Assembly: GCA_009928435.1 (NCBI GenBank)
Contig: JAABNQ010000001.1
Span: 178,714-242,713 of the forward strand
Length of the DNA: 64,000 nucleotides
Origin: Bacillus sp. HF117_J1_D
Lineage (GTDB): Bacteria; Bacillota; Bacilli; Bacillales; Bacillaceae_C
Direction: 5' to 3'
Below are positions 27,922-38,580 of the stretch, piece by piece. The notes below the pieces were generated by a model. It was not told the origin of the DNA, did not search any database, and worked only from the letters and a program-made list of their open reading frames with translations. The first letter of the stretch is position 1; every line of letters begins with the position of its first letter. A program made the translations under genes and the position numbers.

Positions 27922-29241
27922 TTACGCCTCCATTAGTAAAAGTTCAGGATCACTTAACAGCAGTTTGATGTGATTTAATGCCTGTTGTGCAGTTACGCCG
28001 TCAATAATCCGATGGTCAAAGCTCAATGATAATGCTAACACAGGTGCAGCAACAATTTCACCATTTTTCACTATCGGCTTTTCTGCAATTCGTCCAATCC
28101 CAAGGATTGCCGTTTCCGGATGATTGATCACTGGCGTAAACCATTGCCCTCCAGCAGAACCAATATTTGTAATTGTGCAAGAACCGCCGCTCATTTCATT
28201 CGGAGCTAATTTTCCAGTTCTTGCTTTATCAGCCAATTCGTTGATCTCTTTTGAAATAGCAAAAACTGATTTGGAATCTGCATGTTTGACGACCGGAACG
28301 AGCAAACCTCTTTCAGTATCTGCAGCAATTCCAATATTGTAGTAATGCTTTTGTATAATTTCTTCTTTTTCATCATCAACAGATGTATTCAGCGCAGGGT
28401 ATTCACGCAATGCACTTACCAAAGCTTTAACAACATATGGAAGATAAGTAAGCTTGATCTCTTTTTCAGCAGCAATGCCTTTGAACTTCTTACGGTGGGC
28501 AACAAGTCCTGTTACATCAACTTCATCAAGAAGTGCCACATGTGGAGCTGTATGTTTAGAATTGACCATTGCCTTAGCGATCGCTTTTCTAATACCACTC
28601 ATTTTCTCCCTTGTTTCAGGATCGTCACCTTCCGGAATAACAGGAGCTTTCTTCTGCTGTTGTGCCTCTTGTTTTGGTGCTTCTTGTACTTCAGAAACAG
28701 CTTCGGTTTCTGTTGGTGCATTTAAGTATGCATCAATGTCAGACTTTAAAATTCGTCCGTTTTTTCCCGAACCGCTAACAGCCTGTATGTTCACATTTTT
28801 CTCCCGTGCATATTTCCGTACGGAAGGCATGGCAATGACCCGTTTGTCTGAAGCTTCTTCCTCATTTGCTTCAGATCGAACTGCTGCATCGTTGTTCGCC
28901 ACCTGTTCCTTCGGTTCAGCCTCAGCTTGCGGTTGTTCAGCCGCTTCAGTTTCACCTTCGCCATGATCACCCTTGAATTGAAGATCCTCATATCCTGGTG
29001 CATCAATCTTAATGAGAACATCTCCAACTACTGCTGTCTCACCTTCATTGACGAGAATTTCCTCTACCGTTCCAGCAACCGGTGAAGGTATCTCAACCAC
29101 TGCCTTATCATTTTGAACTTCGCATAGAACATCATCTTCTTCAACTTTTTTACCTGGTTCCACAAACCATTTGACTATTTCGCCTTCATGAATTCCTTCA
29201 CCGATGTCAGGCAGCCTAAATTGGAATGACAATGTATTCAC
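27922..29241 (-). CDS. pdhC: Dihydrolipoamide acetyltransferase (E2) of pyruvate dehydrogenase
   Basis: 439 residues. One lipoyl domain (residues 3-80, lipoylated Lys in QNDKAVVEI), an acidic Ala/Glu/Gln-rich linker, the peripheral subunit-binding domain ([19 protein letters not shown]), a second flexible linker, and the catalytic core ending with SFDHRIIDG (His and Asp of the active site). It forms the cubic or dodecahedral core and transfers acetyl to CoA. Confidence 0.97.
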   Translation of the reverse strand: MNTLSFQFRLPDIGEGIHEGEIVKWFVEPGKKVEEDDVLCEVQNDKAVVEIPSPVAGTVEEILVNEGETAVVGDVLIKIDAPGYEDLQFKGDHGEGETEAAEQPQAEAEPKEQVANNDAAVRSEANEEEASDKRVIAMPSVRKYAREKNVNIQAVSGSGKNGRILKSDIDAYLNAPTETEAVSEVQEAPKQEAQQQKKAPVIPEGDDPETREKMSGIRKAIAKAMVNSKHTAPHVALLDEVDVTGLVAHRKKFKGIAAEKEIKLTYLPYVVKALVSALREYPALNTSVDDEKEEIIQKHYYNIGIAADTERGLLVPVVKHADSKSVFAISKEINELADKARTGKLAPNEMSGGSCTITNIGSAGGQWFTPVINHPETAILGIGRIAEKPIVKNGEIVAAPVLALSLSFDHRIIDGVTAQQALNHIKLLLSDPELLLMEA

Positions 29242-29430
29242 CCTCCTGTTATTCGTATTCCGTATTGATTATCTACTTAGGAAATGAGAAACACATAGCT
29301 TCTCATTCATTTCCTCTATCGATCCGCATGCGTTAAGCACCTATTGACAGCAAGCTTCGCATCTTCACTTCCATCATCGAAAGACGCTTTAGCTTGCGCG
29401 TTGGTCGATAGACACTTACGCTTTTTATCT
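29242..29430. other. Unusually long gap between pdhB and pdhC
   Basis: 189 bp inside the operon, where the other pdh junctions are 3 bp. It contains alternating GCTTCG / CACTTCC / GTCGATAGACAC words that resemble a degenerate unit of the 60-bp repeat at 24667 and 41531. No ORF was seen. Confidence 0.45.
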
Positions 29431-30408
29431 TTAAAATTCAAGCACTTTCTTTGCCGTTTCAATTATATCCTTATGGCTAGGAAGCCATACTGGTTCTGCT
29501 TGGGAGAAAGGATACACCGTATCTGGAGCTGTTACCCTTAATACTGGTGCTTCCAAACTCAAAATCGCACGATCATTGATTTCTGCTACTACATTAGCAG
29601 CAATTCCAGCTTGCTTTTGAGCTTCCTGCACTACAATCGCACGATTTGTCTTCTCAACTGATTGGACGATCGTTTCGATATCGAGAGGGCTGATCGTACG
29701 GAGGTCGATGACTTCCACTGAGTGCCCTTCTTTTTCAAGTGCCTCTGCAGCTTTAATCGAGTCATGAACCATGGCACCGTACGTAATGATGGAAAGATCT
29801 TTCCCTTCCCGTTTCACTTCTGCTTTTCCAAGCGGGATTGTGTATTCCTCTTCAGGAACCTCTTGTCTGAATGAACGATATAATTTCATGTGTTCAAGGA
29901 AAATTACAGGATCATTATCGCGAATAGCAGATATAAGCAAACCTTTAGCGTCATATGGTGAAGATGGGATGACAACCTTTAATCCAGGTTGCTGGGCCAC
30001 CAAGCCTTCCAAGCTGTCTGCATGCAGCTCAGGCGTATGAACACCGCCGCCAAAAGGTGAGCGAATCGTAATCGGTGCATGATAAGAGCCGCCTGTACGG
30101 TAGCGCCAGCGTGCTATTTGCCCGCTGATGGAGTCCATCACTTCGTATACGAACCCAAAGAATTGGATTTCCGGAACAGGGCGATAGCCTTGAGTAGAAA
30201 GTCCAATTGCAAGGCCGCCAATACCGGATTCAGCTAAAGGAGTGTCAAATACACGCTCTTCCCCAAACTCTTTTTGCAATCCTTCAGTCGCACGAAAGAC
30301 GCCGCCATTAACCCCTACGTCTTCTCCAAACACAAGGACGTTTTCATCATTGCGCAGCTCAGTGCGAAGCGCATCAGTTATTGCTTGAATCATAGTCATT
30401 TGCGCCAT
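29431..30408 (-). CDS. pdhB: Pyruvate dehydrogenase E1 beta subunit
   Basis: 325 residues with the transketolase pyrimidine and C-terminal domains: [33 protein letters not shown] (the TPP-contacting Glu), [17 protein letters not shown], and [15 protein letters not shown]. With PdhA it forms the thiamine-diphosphate enzyme that decarboxylates pyruvate and acetylates the lipoyl arm of PdhC. It starts 3 bp after pdhA; a long gap separates it from pdhC. Confidence 0.97.
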   Translation of the reverse strand: MAQMTMIQAITDALRTELRNDENVLVFGEDVGVNGGVFRATEGLQKEFGEERVFDTPLAESGIGGLAIGLSTQGYRPVPEIQFFGFVYEVMDSISGQIARWRYRTGGSYHAPITIRSPFGGGVHTPELHADSLEGLVAQQPGLKVVIPSSPYDAKGLLISAIRDNDPVIFLEHMKLYRSFRQEVPEEEYTIPLGKAEVKREGKDLSIITYGAMVHDSIKAAEALEKEGHSVEVIDLRTISPLDIETIVQSVEKTNRAIVVQEAQKQAGIAANVVAEINDRAILSLEAPVLRVTAPDTVYPFSQAEPVWLPSHKDIIETAKKVLEF

Positions 30409-30411
30409 GGC

Positions 30412-31940
<1,529 letters not shown>

Positions 31941-31968
31941 AAAAAAAGAGAACGAGCACTCGTTCTCT
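31941..31968 (-). terminator. Terminator of ykyA
   Basis: AGAGAACGAG-tg-CTCGTTCTCT with TTTTTTT on the minus strand. Confidence 0.92.
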
Positions 31969-31977
31969 AAAAACAGA

Positions 31978-32619
31978 TCAGTCATTGATTATGTCTGCCT
32001 CTTTATATAGTTTTTCTTTCTCTTTATTAAATTGATCAGTTAGTTTATTAAATTGTTCATTTGCTGTCTGAACTTTCTCCTGTGCCTTATTGGCAGCTTC
32101 GATTTGAGACTCTATTGTTTCCAACTTTAATTCTTTTTCCTTCATCATTTCATAGATCTTCCGATCTTGTTTGATTGCTTCATTATATGCTTTAATCAAC
32201 TGTTGATGGCTGTCATAACGCTGGTTCATTAAATCTTGGAGATCTTCTGCTTTTTTCTTTAGCTGATCGTCCTTTAACTTGTCGATTGAACCATCAATTT
32301 TATCAAATTCCTTTTTGGAAGCCGCCATTGCAGCTTCTTCTTTAGCCAGTAGCTCTTCACGTTTATCCAAATTGGCCAGGGCTTTGTCTGAAAGAGATAC
32401 AATTTCATCGAACTTTTTCATGCCAAGATTCATCATATCATCAAACAAAGATTTTTCTTCTTTCTCCAGTTTCATTAAAGGCTTTTGCTGCTTTTCAAAA
32501 TCCTTTTCTAAAACAACGGTTTCTTCCAGACTCTTATGTATTTGCTCCTCTGGACTTCCACATGCAGATATGAAAGCTGAGGATGCAAGCAGTATCGCTG
32601 CTAAATGATGTTTTTTCAC
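31978..32619 (-). CDS. ykyA: YkyA family lipoprotein
   Basis: 213 residues from a GTG at 32619 after GGGAGGAA. A lipoprotein signal (SSAFISACGS) is followed by an almost wholly alpha-helical, heptad-like body with repeating E, K, L and Q, a long coiled coil. It matches YkyA, annotated as a putative cell-wall-binding lipoprotein. It lies upstream of pdhA as in B. subtilis. The function is not known. Confidence 0.85.
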   Translation of the reverse strand: MKKHHLAAILLASSAFISACGSPEEQIHKSLEETVVLEKDFEKQQKPLMKLEKEEKSLFDDMMNLGMKKFDEIVSLSDKALANLDKREELLAKEEAAMAASKKEFDKIDGSIDKLKDDQLKKKAEDLQDLMNQRYDSHQQLIKAYNEAIKQDRKIYEMMKEKELKLETIESQIEAANKAQEKVQTANEQFNKLTDQFNKEKEKLYKEADIIND

Positions 32620-32907
32620 CGGTATTCCTCCCATCATCACCATAGTTTCTACTATAATGGCATGGAAAAGAATTTACAACAACAGATGGCAGGAAATATA
32701 AGTTTAAAATTCAACCCAAGTGGATTTCTGTTCCACCGCTTTCAGATGTATATGGTTCTCAACGGCTAGCTTGGTTTCTTCATGCTGAACAAGAATACCG
32801 GTATCTACTTTCAAATTTGCGCTCAGTAAACAGACGCTTCCGCTTTTCTTTATGCCTATATATTTGGTAAACTGGTTTTTACAAGAAACATTTCAGGAGG
32901 AAATACG

Positions 32908-33462
32908 ATGCTACTAATGAAGGATATCATACGAGATGGGCATCCTACTTTAAGGGAAATCGCCGAAGAGGTGCCGATCCCGCCTGATCCCGCTGACATA
33001 GAAACGTTAAAAAGCATGAGGGAATTTCTGATAAATAGTCAAGATCCGATTATCAGTGAAAAATATGGACTAAGGGGTGGAGTCGGCCTTGCCGCACCAC
33101 AAATCAATGTGTCTAAACGCATGTTCGCCATGCGGTTGAACGATGAAAAAGGGCAAGAACACGATTATTGTTTCATCAACCCGAAAATTATCAGTCATTC
33201 GGTAGAGATGTCTTATTTAACATCAGGCGAAGGTTGCTTGTCAGTTGACCGCAGCATACCAGGCTATGTCTATCGGTATGCAAGAATTACTGTCAAAGGC
33301 CATAATGAAAAAGGCGAAGAAGTAAAGCTTCGCTTGCGCGGTCTGCCGGCGATTGTCTTTCAGCATGAGCTTGATCACTTGAACGGTGTCATGTTTTATG
33401 ATCACATTGACGAAAAGAACCCTTTTCAACTGAAAGAAGGAGCAACCCCTATCGAAAATTAA
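32908..33462 (+). CDS. def: Peptide deformylase
   Basis: 184 residues. All three motifs are present: GVGLAAPQI (motif 1), EGCLSV (motif 2, metal Cys) and QHELDHLNG (motif 3, HExxH). It removes the N-formyl group from nascent proteins with Fe2+ at the ribosome. The insertion-bearing length is that of the Gram-positive type II class. ATG at 32908 after CAGGAGGAAA. It is divergent from ykyA. Confidence 0.96.
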   Translation: MLLMKDIIRDGHPTLREIAEEVPIPPDPADIETLKSMREFLINSQDPIISEKYGLRGGVGLAAPQINVSKRMFAMRLNDEKGQEHDYCFINPKIISHSVEMSYLTSGEGCLSVDRSIPGYVYRYARITVKGHNEKGEEVKLRLRGLPAIVFQHELDHLNGVMFYDHIDEKNPFQLKEGATPIEN

Positions 33463-33484
33463 ATCCGGACTATCCGGATTTAAT
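33461..33484 (+). terminator. Terminator of def
   Basis: AAATCCGGA-cta-TCCGGATTT directly after the stop codon. The T-run is short. Confidence 0.7.
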
Positions 33485-33524
33485 TATTTAAGAATCGGAT
33501 AACCACTTCTATAAATTGAAGCAT

Positions 33525-33570
33525 GCGAGAGGCCGCGTCACAAAATCACACTAAGCCTCTCGCTCTTCCT
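33525..33570. terminator. GC-rich hairpin between def and ykrA
   Basis: GCGAGAGGC...GCCTCTCGC followed by TCTTCCTTTA on the plus strand. A second terminator or a bidirectional stop between convergent genes. Confidence 0.6.
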
Positions 33571-33595
33571 TTATTTTCGTACTGCACTCACTTTT

Positions 33596-34402
33596 CTAAA
33601 AACGGCTTGAGCTCGAGATTGCTTCGAAGGAACCTGATAGAAGGCCGACTTCTTTTAACCCTTTTACAATCCCCTCATTTTCTACATCTGCTGTTACAAA
33701 GTCCGCATGCTCCTTTACGATATCGTGCGCATTACCCATAGCCACTCCAGTTCCTACTTCCTGCAGCATTTCAATATCATTCATACCATCCCCAAATGCA
33801 TAAACATCTTCCATCCTAAATCCAAGACGAGCAATCAATTGCCGTATTCCCCTTGCTTTTGACCCTCCCTTTGGCATAATGTCGAGCGAAAGCTCGTGCC
33901 ACCTAACAAACGAAATTTCCGGAATGGAAGTTAAATATCCTGCCTCATTCTCTTTAGTAAATAGCAGTGCCTGATATATATCCTTGTTGATGTAAAATTC
34001 AGGATCATATCCGGGATACGCCATCTTAAGCGACCCTAGGCTTTGTCTTATGCGGTCATTATTTTTAGCATTTGATTTTAACGTATTTTCGTTTAGGTAA
34101 ACGAGGGCATGCTCATGCTTATTGGCTGATTCTTCAATGTCTTTCAAAACCTCTGTGCTGATGGAGGTTGCTGCAATCACTTTGTTTTCAAAGACAACAT
34201 ATTGACCGTTAAAGCAGACGTAGGAATCTATGTTCAGCTCCTTGAGCAATGAAGAGATCATAAAGGGTGCCCGCCCGGTTGCAATAGCTGTATAAATACC
34301 ATTTTTCTGCAATGCATGAACAGCCTCCTTTGCTGAGTCAGGCAGATTTTTATCCCCATCCAACAATGTGCCGTCAATATCAAAAAAAACAATTTTTTTC
34401 AT
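33596..34402 (-). CDS. ykrA: HAD-superfamily Cof-type phosphatase
   Basis: 268 residues from the ATG at 34402. HAD motif I FFDIDGTLLD, motif II TAIATGRA, a C2B cap, motif III Lys in KGGSKARGI and motif IV FGDGMNDIEML. It is a Mg-dependent phosphatase of small phosphorylated metabolites; the substrate is not predictable. Longer in-frame starts add a hydrophobic 37-residue stretch unlike the family and are rejected. The position beside def fits B. subtilis ykrA. Confidence 0.87.
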   Translation of the reverse strand: MKKIVFFDIDGTLLDGDKNLPDSAKEAVHALQKNGIYTAIATGRAPFMISSLLKELNIDSYVCFNGQYVVFENKVIAATSISTEVLKDIEESANKHEHALVYLNENTLKSNAKNNDRIRQSLGSLKMAYPGYDPEFYINKDIYQALLFTKENEAGYLTSIPEISFVRWHELSLDIMPKGGSKARGIRQLIARLGFRMEDVYAFGDGMNDIEMLQEVGTGVAMGNAHDIVKEHADFVTADVENEGIVKGLKEVGLLSGSFEAISSSSRF

Positions 34403-34569
34403 TTTTAGCTTCACGTCCAATAATTTTTTCCAATGATATCCATGATAGATCATTGTGTTTTCAGCATATAATAAAACAAATAAACTTGCACAAAAAGAGA
34501 ATGCAATGGCCAAGAGGCTTTTACTTTGGACAAAAATCGGTTAAAATGGATAGTAAGGAGTGATTCACC

Positions 34570-34641
34570 ATGTTTAAGAAGCTAAGACGGAAGCTTTTAA
34601 AACAATGGAAAGATTTGCTCAAGAAAAAGACAATTGCCTGA
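34570..34641 (+). CDS. Possible 23-residue cationic peptide
   Basis: An ATG 7 nt after AAGGAGTG encodes MFKKLRRKLLKQWKDLLKKK ending TIA. It has ten Lys/Arg against one Asp, with leucines spaced as in an amphipathic helix. A TTTACT-N16-TAAAAT promoter candidate lies about 30 bp upstream, and a CCCTC...GAGGG hairpin with a T-rich tail ends it. So the unit has promoter, ribosome binding site, ORF and terminator. No family was recognised. Confidence 0.5.
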   Translation: MFKKLRRKLLKQWKDLLKKKTIA

Positions 34642-34666
34642 TGATTCAAATACAGCCATTTACAAA

Positions 34667-34697
34667 CCCTCTTTATTTTAGAGGGCTTATTCTTTTA
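34667..34697 (+). terminator. Terminator after the 23-residue ORF
   Basis: CCCTC-tttatttta-GAGGG followed by CTTATTCTTTT. Confidence 0.65.
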
Positions 34698-34716
34698 TTA
34701 TATATGATTTCCTTTT

Positions 34717-34912
34717 ATCAAATGCGCCTTGGCGTATTTGCGCCCAGATTTTATCGAGCTTCGCCGGATAAATTTTCTCTGAAAATCTGTGGCATCCGCC
34801 GGAGGCTTTAACTTTATTCAGCCGGGATTTGAACCCCAATACCAGCATTTATTCATCCCACCACTTACCGAAGTGGACATTTATTGCTGAATAAAATTAA
34901 ACTGCACGCGTT
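34717..34912. repeat. Dispersed ~200-bp repeat, copy B
   Basis: Counterpart of the stretch at 8124-8325, same orientation, with shared blocks ATCAAATGCGCCTTGGCGT, TTTTCTCTGAAAATCTGTGGC and CCACTTAC. It lies between the small peptide unit and rpoY. Confidence 0.75.
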
Positions 34913-34991
34913 TAAAAACATGCATTCATTGCTGCTTTTTAATATAATAGAGAATATTGGAATTTGAACACGGAGTTAAGGAGAGAAAGTG

Positions 34992-35201
34992 ATGATCTAT
35001 AAAGTGTATTATCAGGAAAGCATGATGGAAATGCCTGTACGGGAAAATACGAAAGTTTTATTTATTCAAGCCGAAAATGAATTGGACATACGCCGACATC
35101 TGAAAGACCGCCAAATTAATATCGAACTTATTCAATTGTTGGAAGGGCCTTATCTAGAATATGAAAAGAACAGTCCAAATTTCACATTGGAGACTATATA
35201 G
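34992..35201 (+). CDS. rpoY: RNA polymerase epsilon subunit
   Basis: 69 residues, MIYKVYYQESMMEMPVRENT...LYIEAENELDIRR-like, matching YkzG/RpoY, a small subunit near the RNAP jaw in Firmicutes. The ATG at 34992 follows AAGGAGAGAAAG; an adjacent GTG three bases earlier is less likely. It is followed 3 bp later by rnjA, a conserved pair. Confidence 0.9.
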   Translation: MIYKVYYQESMMEMPVRENTKVLFIQAENELDIRRHLKDRQINIELIQLLEGPYLEYEKNSPNFTLETI

Positions 35202-35204
35202 GAT

Positions 35205-36872
35205 ATGAAGTTTGTAAAAAATGATCATACGGCTGTTTTCGCCCTGGGCGGTTTGGGTGAGATCGGCAAAAACACGTATGGAGTACAGTTCCAGGATGAA
35301 ATCATTCTGATCGATGCCGGGATTAAATTCCCGGGGGATGAGCTCCTTGGAATTGACTATGTTATTCCAGACTACACGTATTTAGTAAGAAATGAAGATA
35401 AGATAAAGGGACTTTTCATTACACATGGACACGAGGACCATATTGGAGGTATCCCTTATCTGCTGAGAGAAGTCAACATCCCCATCTATGCAGGAAAACT
35501 GGCTATGGGGCTAATTAAGAATAAACTTGAAGAGCATGGTCTTCTTCGTAAAACGACGTTTCATGAAATCAAGGAAGAAGATGTCATCAAATTCAGAAAG
35601 ACATCGGTTTCTTTTTTCAGGACAACCCATAGTATCCCTGATTCATATGGGATTGTTGTAAAAACGCCTCCGGGAAATATCGTTCATACCGGGGACTTCA
35701 AATTTGATTTTACTCCAGTTGGAGAACCGGCAAACTTAACAAAAATGGCGGAAATCGGAAAAGAAGGCGTTCTTTGCTTGCTATCGGACAGTACAAATGC
35801 GGAAGTACCTCATTTTACCATGTCTGAGCGCAAGGTTGGAGCTAGCATTCAAGATATTTTCCGCAAAGTAGATGGCAGAATCATCTTCGCAACGTTTGCA
35901 TCAAATATTCACAGACTGCAACAAGTAGCTGACGCAGCTGTTGCGAATGACAGAAAAATTGCTGTTTTTGGAAGAAGTATGGAAGCAGCAATAGAAATTG
36001 GTCAAGAATTAGGATATATTCGTGCTCCTAAGGATACATTCATTAATACCCAACAGCTTAATAGACTCCCTGCCAATAAGGTAACCATTCTTTGTACCGG
36101 AAGCCAGGGTGAGCCAATGGCTGCATTGTCACGTATTGCTAACGGAACACATCGTCAAATACAAATCCAGCCTGGAGATACCGTTGTTTTTTCATCCTCA
36201 CCTATTCCAGGGAATAAAAATAGCGTAAATCGAACAATCAATCTTTTGTATCGCGCTGGTGCTGACGTCATTGCAGGATCACTGAGTAATATTCACACAT
36301 CTGGACATGGTGGCCAAGAAGAGCAAAAGCTCATGCTTAGGTTGATAAAACCGAAATTCTTTCTCCCAATCCACGGAGAATTCAGAATGCAAAAAATGCA
36401 TGCACAGTTGGCTGTCGACTGTGGGATTCCCGAAGAAAATTGCTTTATTATGGATAATGGAGATGTTCTTGCACTCAGTTCTGATCGCGCTGATGTTGCA
36501 GGTAAAATTCCTTCTGGATCTGTATACATCGACGGAAGCGGAATCGGAGATATCGGCAATATCGTCCTTCGTGATCGCCGAATCTTATCAGAAGAGGGTC
36601 TTGTCATCGTCGTTGTTTCCATTGACATGAACCAATATAAAATCGCGGCTGGACCGGATATCATTTCCCGCGGCTTCGTCTACATGAGAGAATCCGGAGA
36701 TTTGATCAATGAAGCACAGCGAATGCTTGCCAAGCATTTAAACAAAGTCATGGATCGAAAAACGACACAATGGTCAGAAATTAAAAACGAAATCACAGAC
36801 ACTCTTTTGCCTTTCCTATACGAAAGAACAAAAAGACGACCGATGATTTTGCCAATTATCATGGAAGTATAA
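35205..36872 (+). CDS. rnjA: Ribonuclease J1
   Basis: 555 residues. Metallo-beta-lactamase motif [10 protein letters not shown] (zinc ligands), HTGDFKFD (motif III), beta-CASP domain with SDSTNAE, GRSMEAA, TGSQGEP and IHGEFRM, then the C-terminal domain. A 5'-to-3' exonuclease and endonuclease central to mRNA decay and rRNA maturation. The short gap from rpoY shows co-transcription. It is a partner of the SR1P-GapA complex in B. subtilis. Confidence 0.96.
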   Translation: MKFVKNDHTAVFALGGLGEIGKNTYGVQFQDEIILIDAGIKFPGDELLGIDYVIPDYTYLVRNEDKIKGLFITHGHEDHIGGIPYLLREVNIPIYAGKLAMGLIKNKLEEHGLLRKTTFHEIKEEDVIKFRKTSVSFFRTTHSIPDSYGIVVKTPPGNIVHTGDFKFDFTPVGEPANLTKMAEIGKEGVLCLLSDSTNAEVPHFTMSERKVGASIQDIFRKVDGRIIFATFASNIHRLQQVADAAVANDRKIAVFGRSMEAAIEIGQELGYIRAPKDTFINTQQLNRLPANKVTILCTGSQGEPMAALSRIANGTHRQIQIQPGDTVVFSSSPIPGNKNSVNRTINLLYRAGADVIAGSLSNIHTSGHGGQEEQKLMLRLIKPKFFLPIHGEFRMQKMHAQLAVDCGIPEENCFIMDNGDVLALSSDRADVAGKIPSGSVYIDGSGIGDIGNIVLRDRRILSEEGLVIVVVSIDMNQYKIAAGPDIISRGFVYMRESGDLINEAQRMLAKHLNKVMDRKTTQWSEIKNEITDTLLPFLYERTKRRPMILPIIMEV

Positions 36873-36877
36873 CAGGT

Positions 36878-36919
36878 AAAAAAATGCCGCCTGCGTTCAT
36901 TCGCTGGTGGCATTTTTTG
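36878..36919 (+). terminator. Terminator of rnjA
   Basis: AAAAAATGCCGCC...GGTGGCATTTTTT just after the stop codon. Confidence 0.9.
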
Positions 36920-36969
36920 CTGCTTCCAATAAAATCGTCACTAATAACGGATCAAATTCAAAGGTAATA

Positions 36970-37100
36970 GATAGTATTTCGTTGATTTGGAGAGTATTTC
37001 TTTTTTTGCGGACAGTATTACAGTCACGATGGACAGTATCACGCTTTTTCAGACAGTATTACAGTCACGCTGGATAGTATTCCGATTTTGCGGACAGTAT
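36970..37100. repeat. Helically phased tandem array of GANAGTAT words
   Basis: Seven copies of GA(T/G/C)AGTAT begin at 36970, 36990, 37011, 37032, 37052, 37073 and 37093, spacings 20, 21, 21, 20, 21, 20. The intervening bases are partly conserved (TACAGTCACG occurs twice). It lies between convergent rnjA and ktrC. No ORF is supported. Confidence 0.85.
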
Positions 37101-37146
37101 CTCTTGTCCGAGACTGACCAAGTCCGCAAAGTCGGGGCCGCTTCCC

Positions 37147-37809
37147 TTATTCAACCAATACCTTTTTCTCAAATCGGTTAATGTCTGTGTCGGCCCCGAT
37201 GATGATCAGTATGTCATTGAGCTGAAGTGGAGCATTCGCCAACGGTGAAACGATGATTTCTTTTCCTCTTTTAATGGCTACAATGTTCAACCCGTACTTT
37301 GCTCGCACGTCTAATTCTATTAGTGTATATCCTGCCAGTAAGTCATTGACCCTTACCTCGACGATACTATATTCCTCTGATAGCTCAAGATAATCGAGAA
37401 CATTGGTGGAAACGATATAGTGTGCAATCCGCCTTCCCATATCGCGTTCAGGGTGAACAACATGGTCTGCGCCAATCTTCCGAAGCACCTTTTCATGGTA
37501 ATCATTTTGCGCTTTAACAGTTATGTGTTCAACACCCAATTCCTTCAGGATGATCGTTGTCAGAATACTGGATTGGATATTATCGCCAATGGCAACGATG
37601 ACATGGTCAAAATTTCGTATACCTAAGCTTTTCAAAACGTTTTCGTCTGTCGTATCGGCAATCACTGCCTGTGTCGCTATAGAAGCAAATTCATTTACTC
37701 GGTCTTCATTAATATCAATAGCCATCACTTCCATACCCTGCTCTGTCAGAGAACGGACAATGCTTCCGCCGAAGCGTCCAAGGCCAATAACCGCAAATTC
37801 TTTTTTCAA
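37147..37809 (-). CDS. ktrC: Potassium uptake regulatory subunit KtrC
   Basis: 220 residues. RCK_N Rossmann domain with VIGLGRFGGSIVRSL and Asp in AIDIN, then an RCK_C domain (about 135-220) ending NDILIIIGADTDINRFEK. It gates a KtrB/KtrD-type membrane channel with ATP or ADP; its C-terminal domain is a c-di-AMP receptor in the family. No channel gene is in the window, as in B. subtilis where ktrC stands alone beside rnjA. Confidence 0.92.
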   Translation of the reverse strand: MKKEFAVIGLGRFGGSIVRSLTEQGMEVMAIDINEDRVNEFASIATQAVIADTTDENVLKSLGIRNFDHVIVAIGDNIQSSILTTIILKELGVEHITVKAQNDYHEKVLRKIGADHVVHPERDMGRRIAHYIVSTNVLDYLELSEEYSIVEVRVNDLLAGYTLIELDVRAKYGLNIVAIKRGKEIIVSPLANAPLQLNDILIIIGADTDINRFEKKVLVE

Positions 37810-37910
37810 CTTTCATTCCTCCACTTTTGCTATGTTGCCATTTTAGCACATTTGAAACTCATTAACACTCCGGATCCCACTCTCCTATCGCTAGAGACGT
37901 TCGGAACACA

Positions 37911-37950
37911 AAAAAAGTAAATTCATCTATAAAAGACGAATTCACTTTCT
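37911..37950 (-). terminator. Terminator of the lia operon
   Basis: AAAGTGAATTCGTC...GATGAATTTACTTT with TTTTTTT on the minus strand, at the end of liaR. Confidence 0.82.
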
Positions 37951-38577
37951 GATTAATCCATTTTTAAATGCATATATGACAGCCTGCGTCCGATCCTGAA
38001 CTTCCAATTTACTTAAAATATTGCTGACATGTGTTTTAACCGTCTTTAACGTGATGAAAAGCTCATCCGCTATTTCTTTGTTTGCTTTGCCTTCAGTCAT
38101 CAATGTGAGAATTTCCGTTTCCCGATTTGTTAAATCTTCATGAAGGGAACGCTTAGATCCATGAGACAGCTTTTTCATCATTTTATCCGTAACCTCAGGC
38201 TCCAAGACTTTCTGACCTTTATAGGCAGATCTGACAGCATCTGCGATATCACTAGCCTTGGATGTTTTTAACATATAGCCCGCAGCTCCCGCCTCTAATG
38301 CCGGGTATACTTTTTCATCGTCCAAAAAGCTTGTTACAATTAATACTCTCGCCTCAGGCCATTCCTCTAGAATTGCTTTTGTGGCATCAATTCCGTTCAT
38401 ACCTTCCATAACCAAGTCCATTAAGACGATATCCGGACGCAGCGACAAAGCTAAATCAACACCTTGTCTTCCATCCCCTGCTTCGCCGATCACCTCTATG
38501 TCTTCTTGTATGGACAAATAAGCTGACACACCAATCCGGACCATTTCATGATCATCCACTAGCAAAACTTTGATCAT
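37942..38577 (-). CDS. liaR: Response regulator LiaR/VraR
   Basis: 211 residues: receiver domain (Asp in DIVLMDLVMEG, Lys in LKTSKASDI) and a LuxR-type helix-turn-helix (LTNRETEILTLMTEGKANKEIADELFI). Activated by LiaS during cell-envelope stress, it switches on its own operon. It lies 3 bp after liaS. Confidence 0.93.
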   Translation of the reverse strand: MIKVLLVDDHEMVRIGVSAYLSIQEDIEVIGEAGDGRQGVDLALSLRPDIVLMDLVMEGMNGIDATKAILEEWPEARVLIVTSFLDDEKVYPALEAGAAGYMLKTSKASDIADAVRSAYKGQKVLEPEVTDKMMKKLSHGSKRSLHEDLTNRETEILTLMTEGKANKEIADELFITLKTVKTHVSNILSKLEVQDRTQAVIYAFKNGLIRK

Positions 38578-38580
38578 TTC

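Noticed and set aside
34605..34811. 68-codon ORF ending QMRLGVFAPRFYRAS, with a similar tail at 8127-8218
   Set aside because: The similarity comes from the dispersed DNA repeat. Neither ORF has a ribosome binding site, and the reading frames before the repeat are unrelated.
36970..37100. Possible CRISPR array
   Set aside because: The repeated word is only 8 bp, the period is 20-21 bp and no unique spacers of CRISPR length exist.
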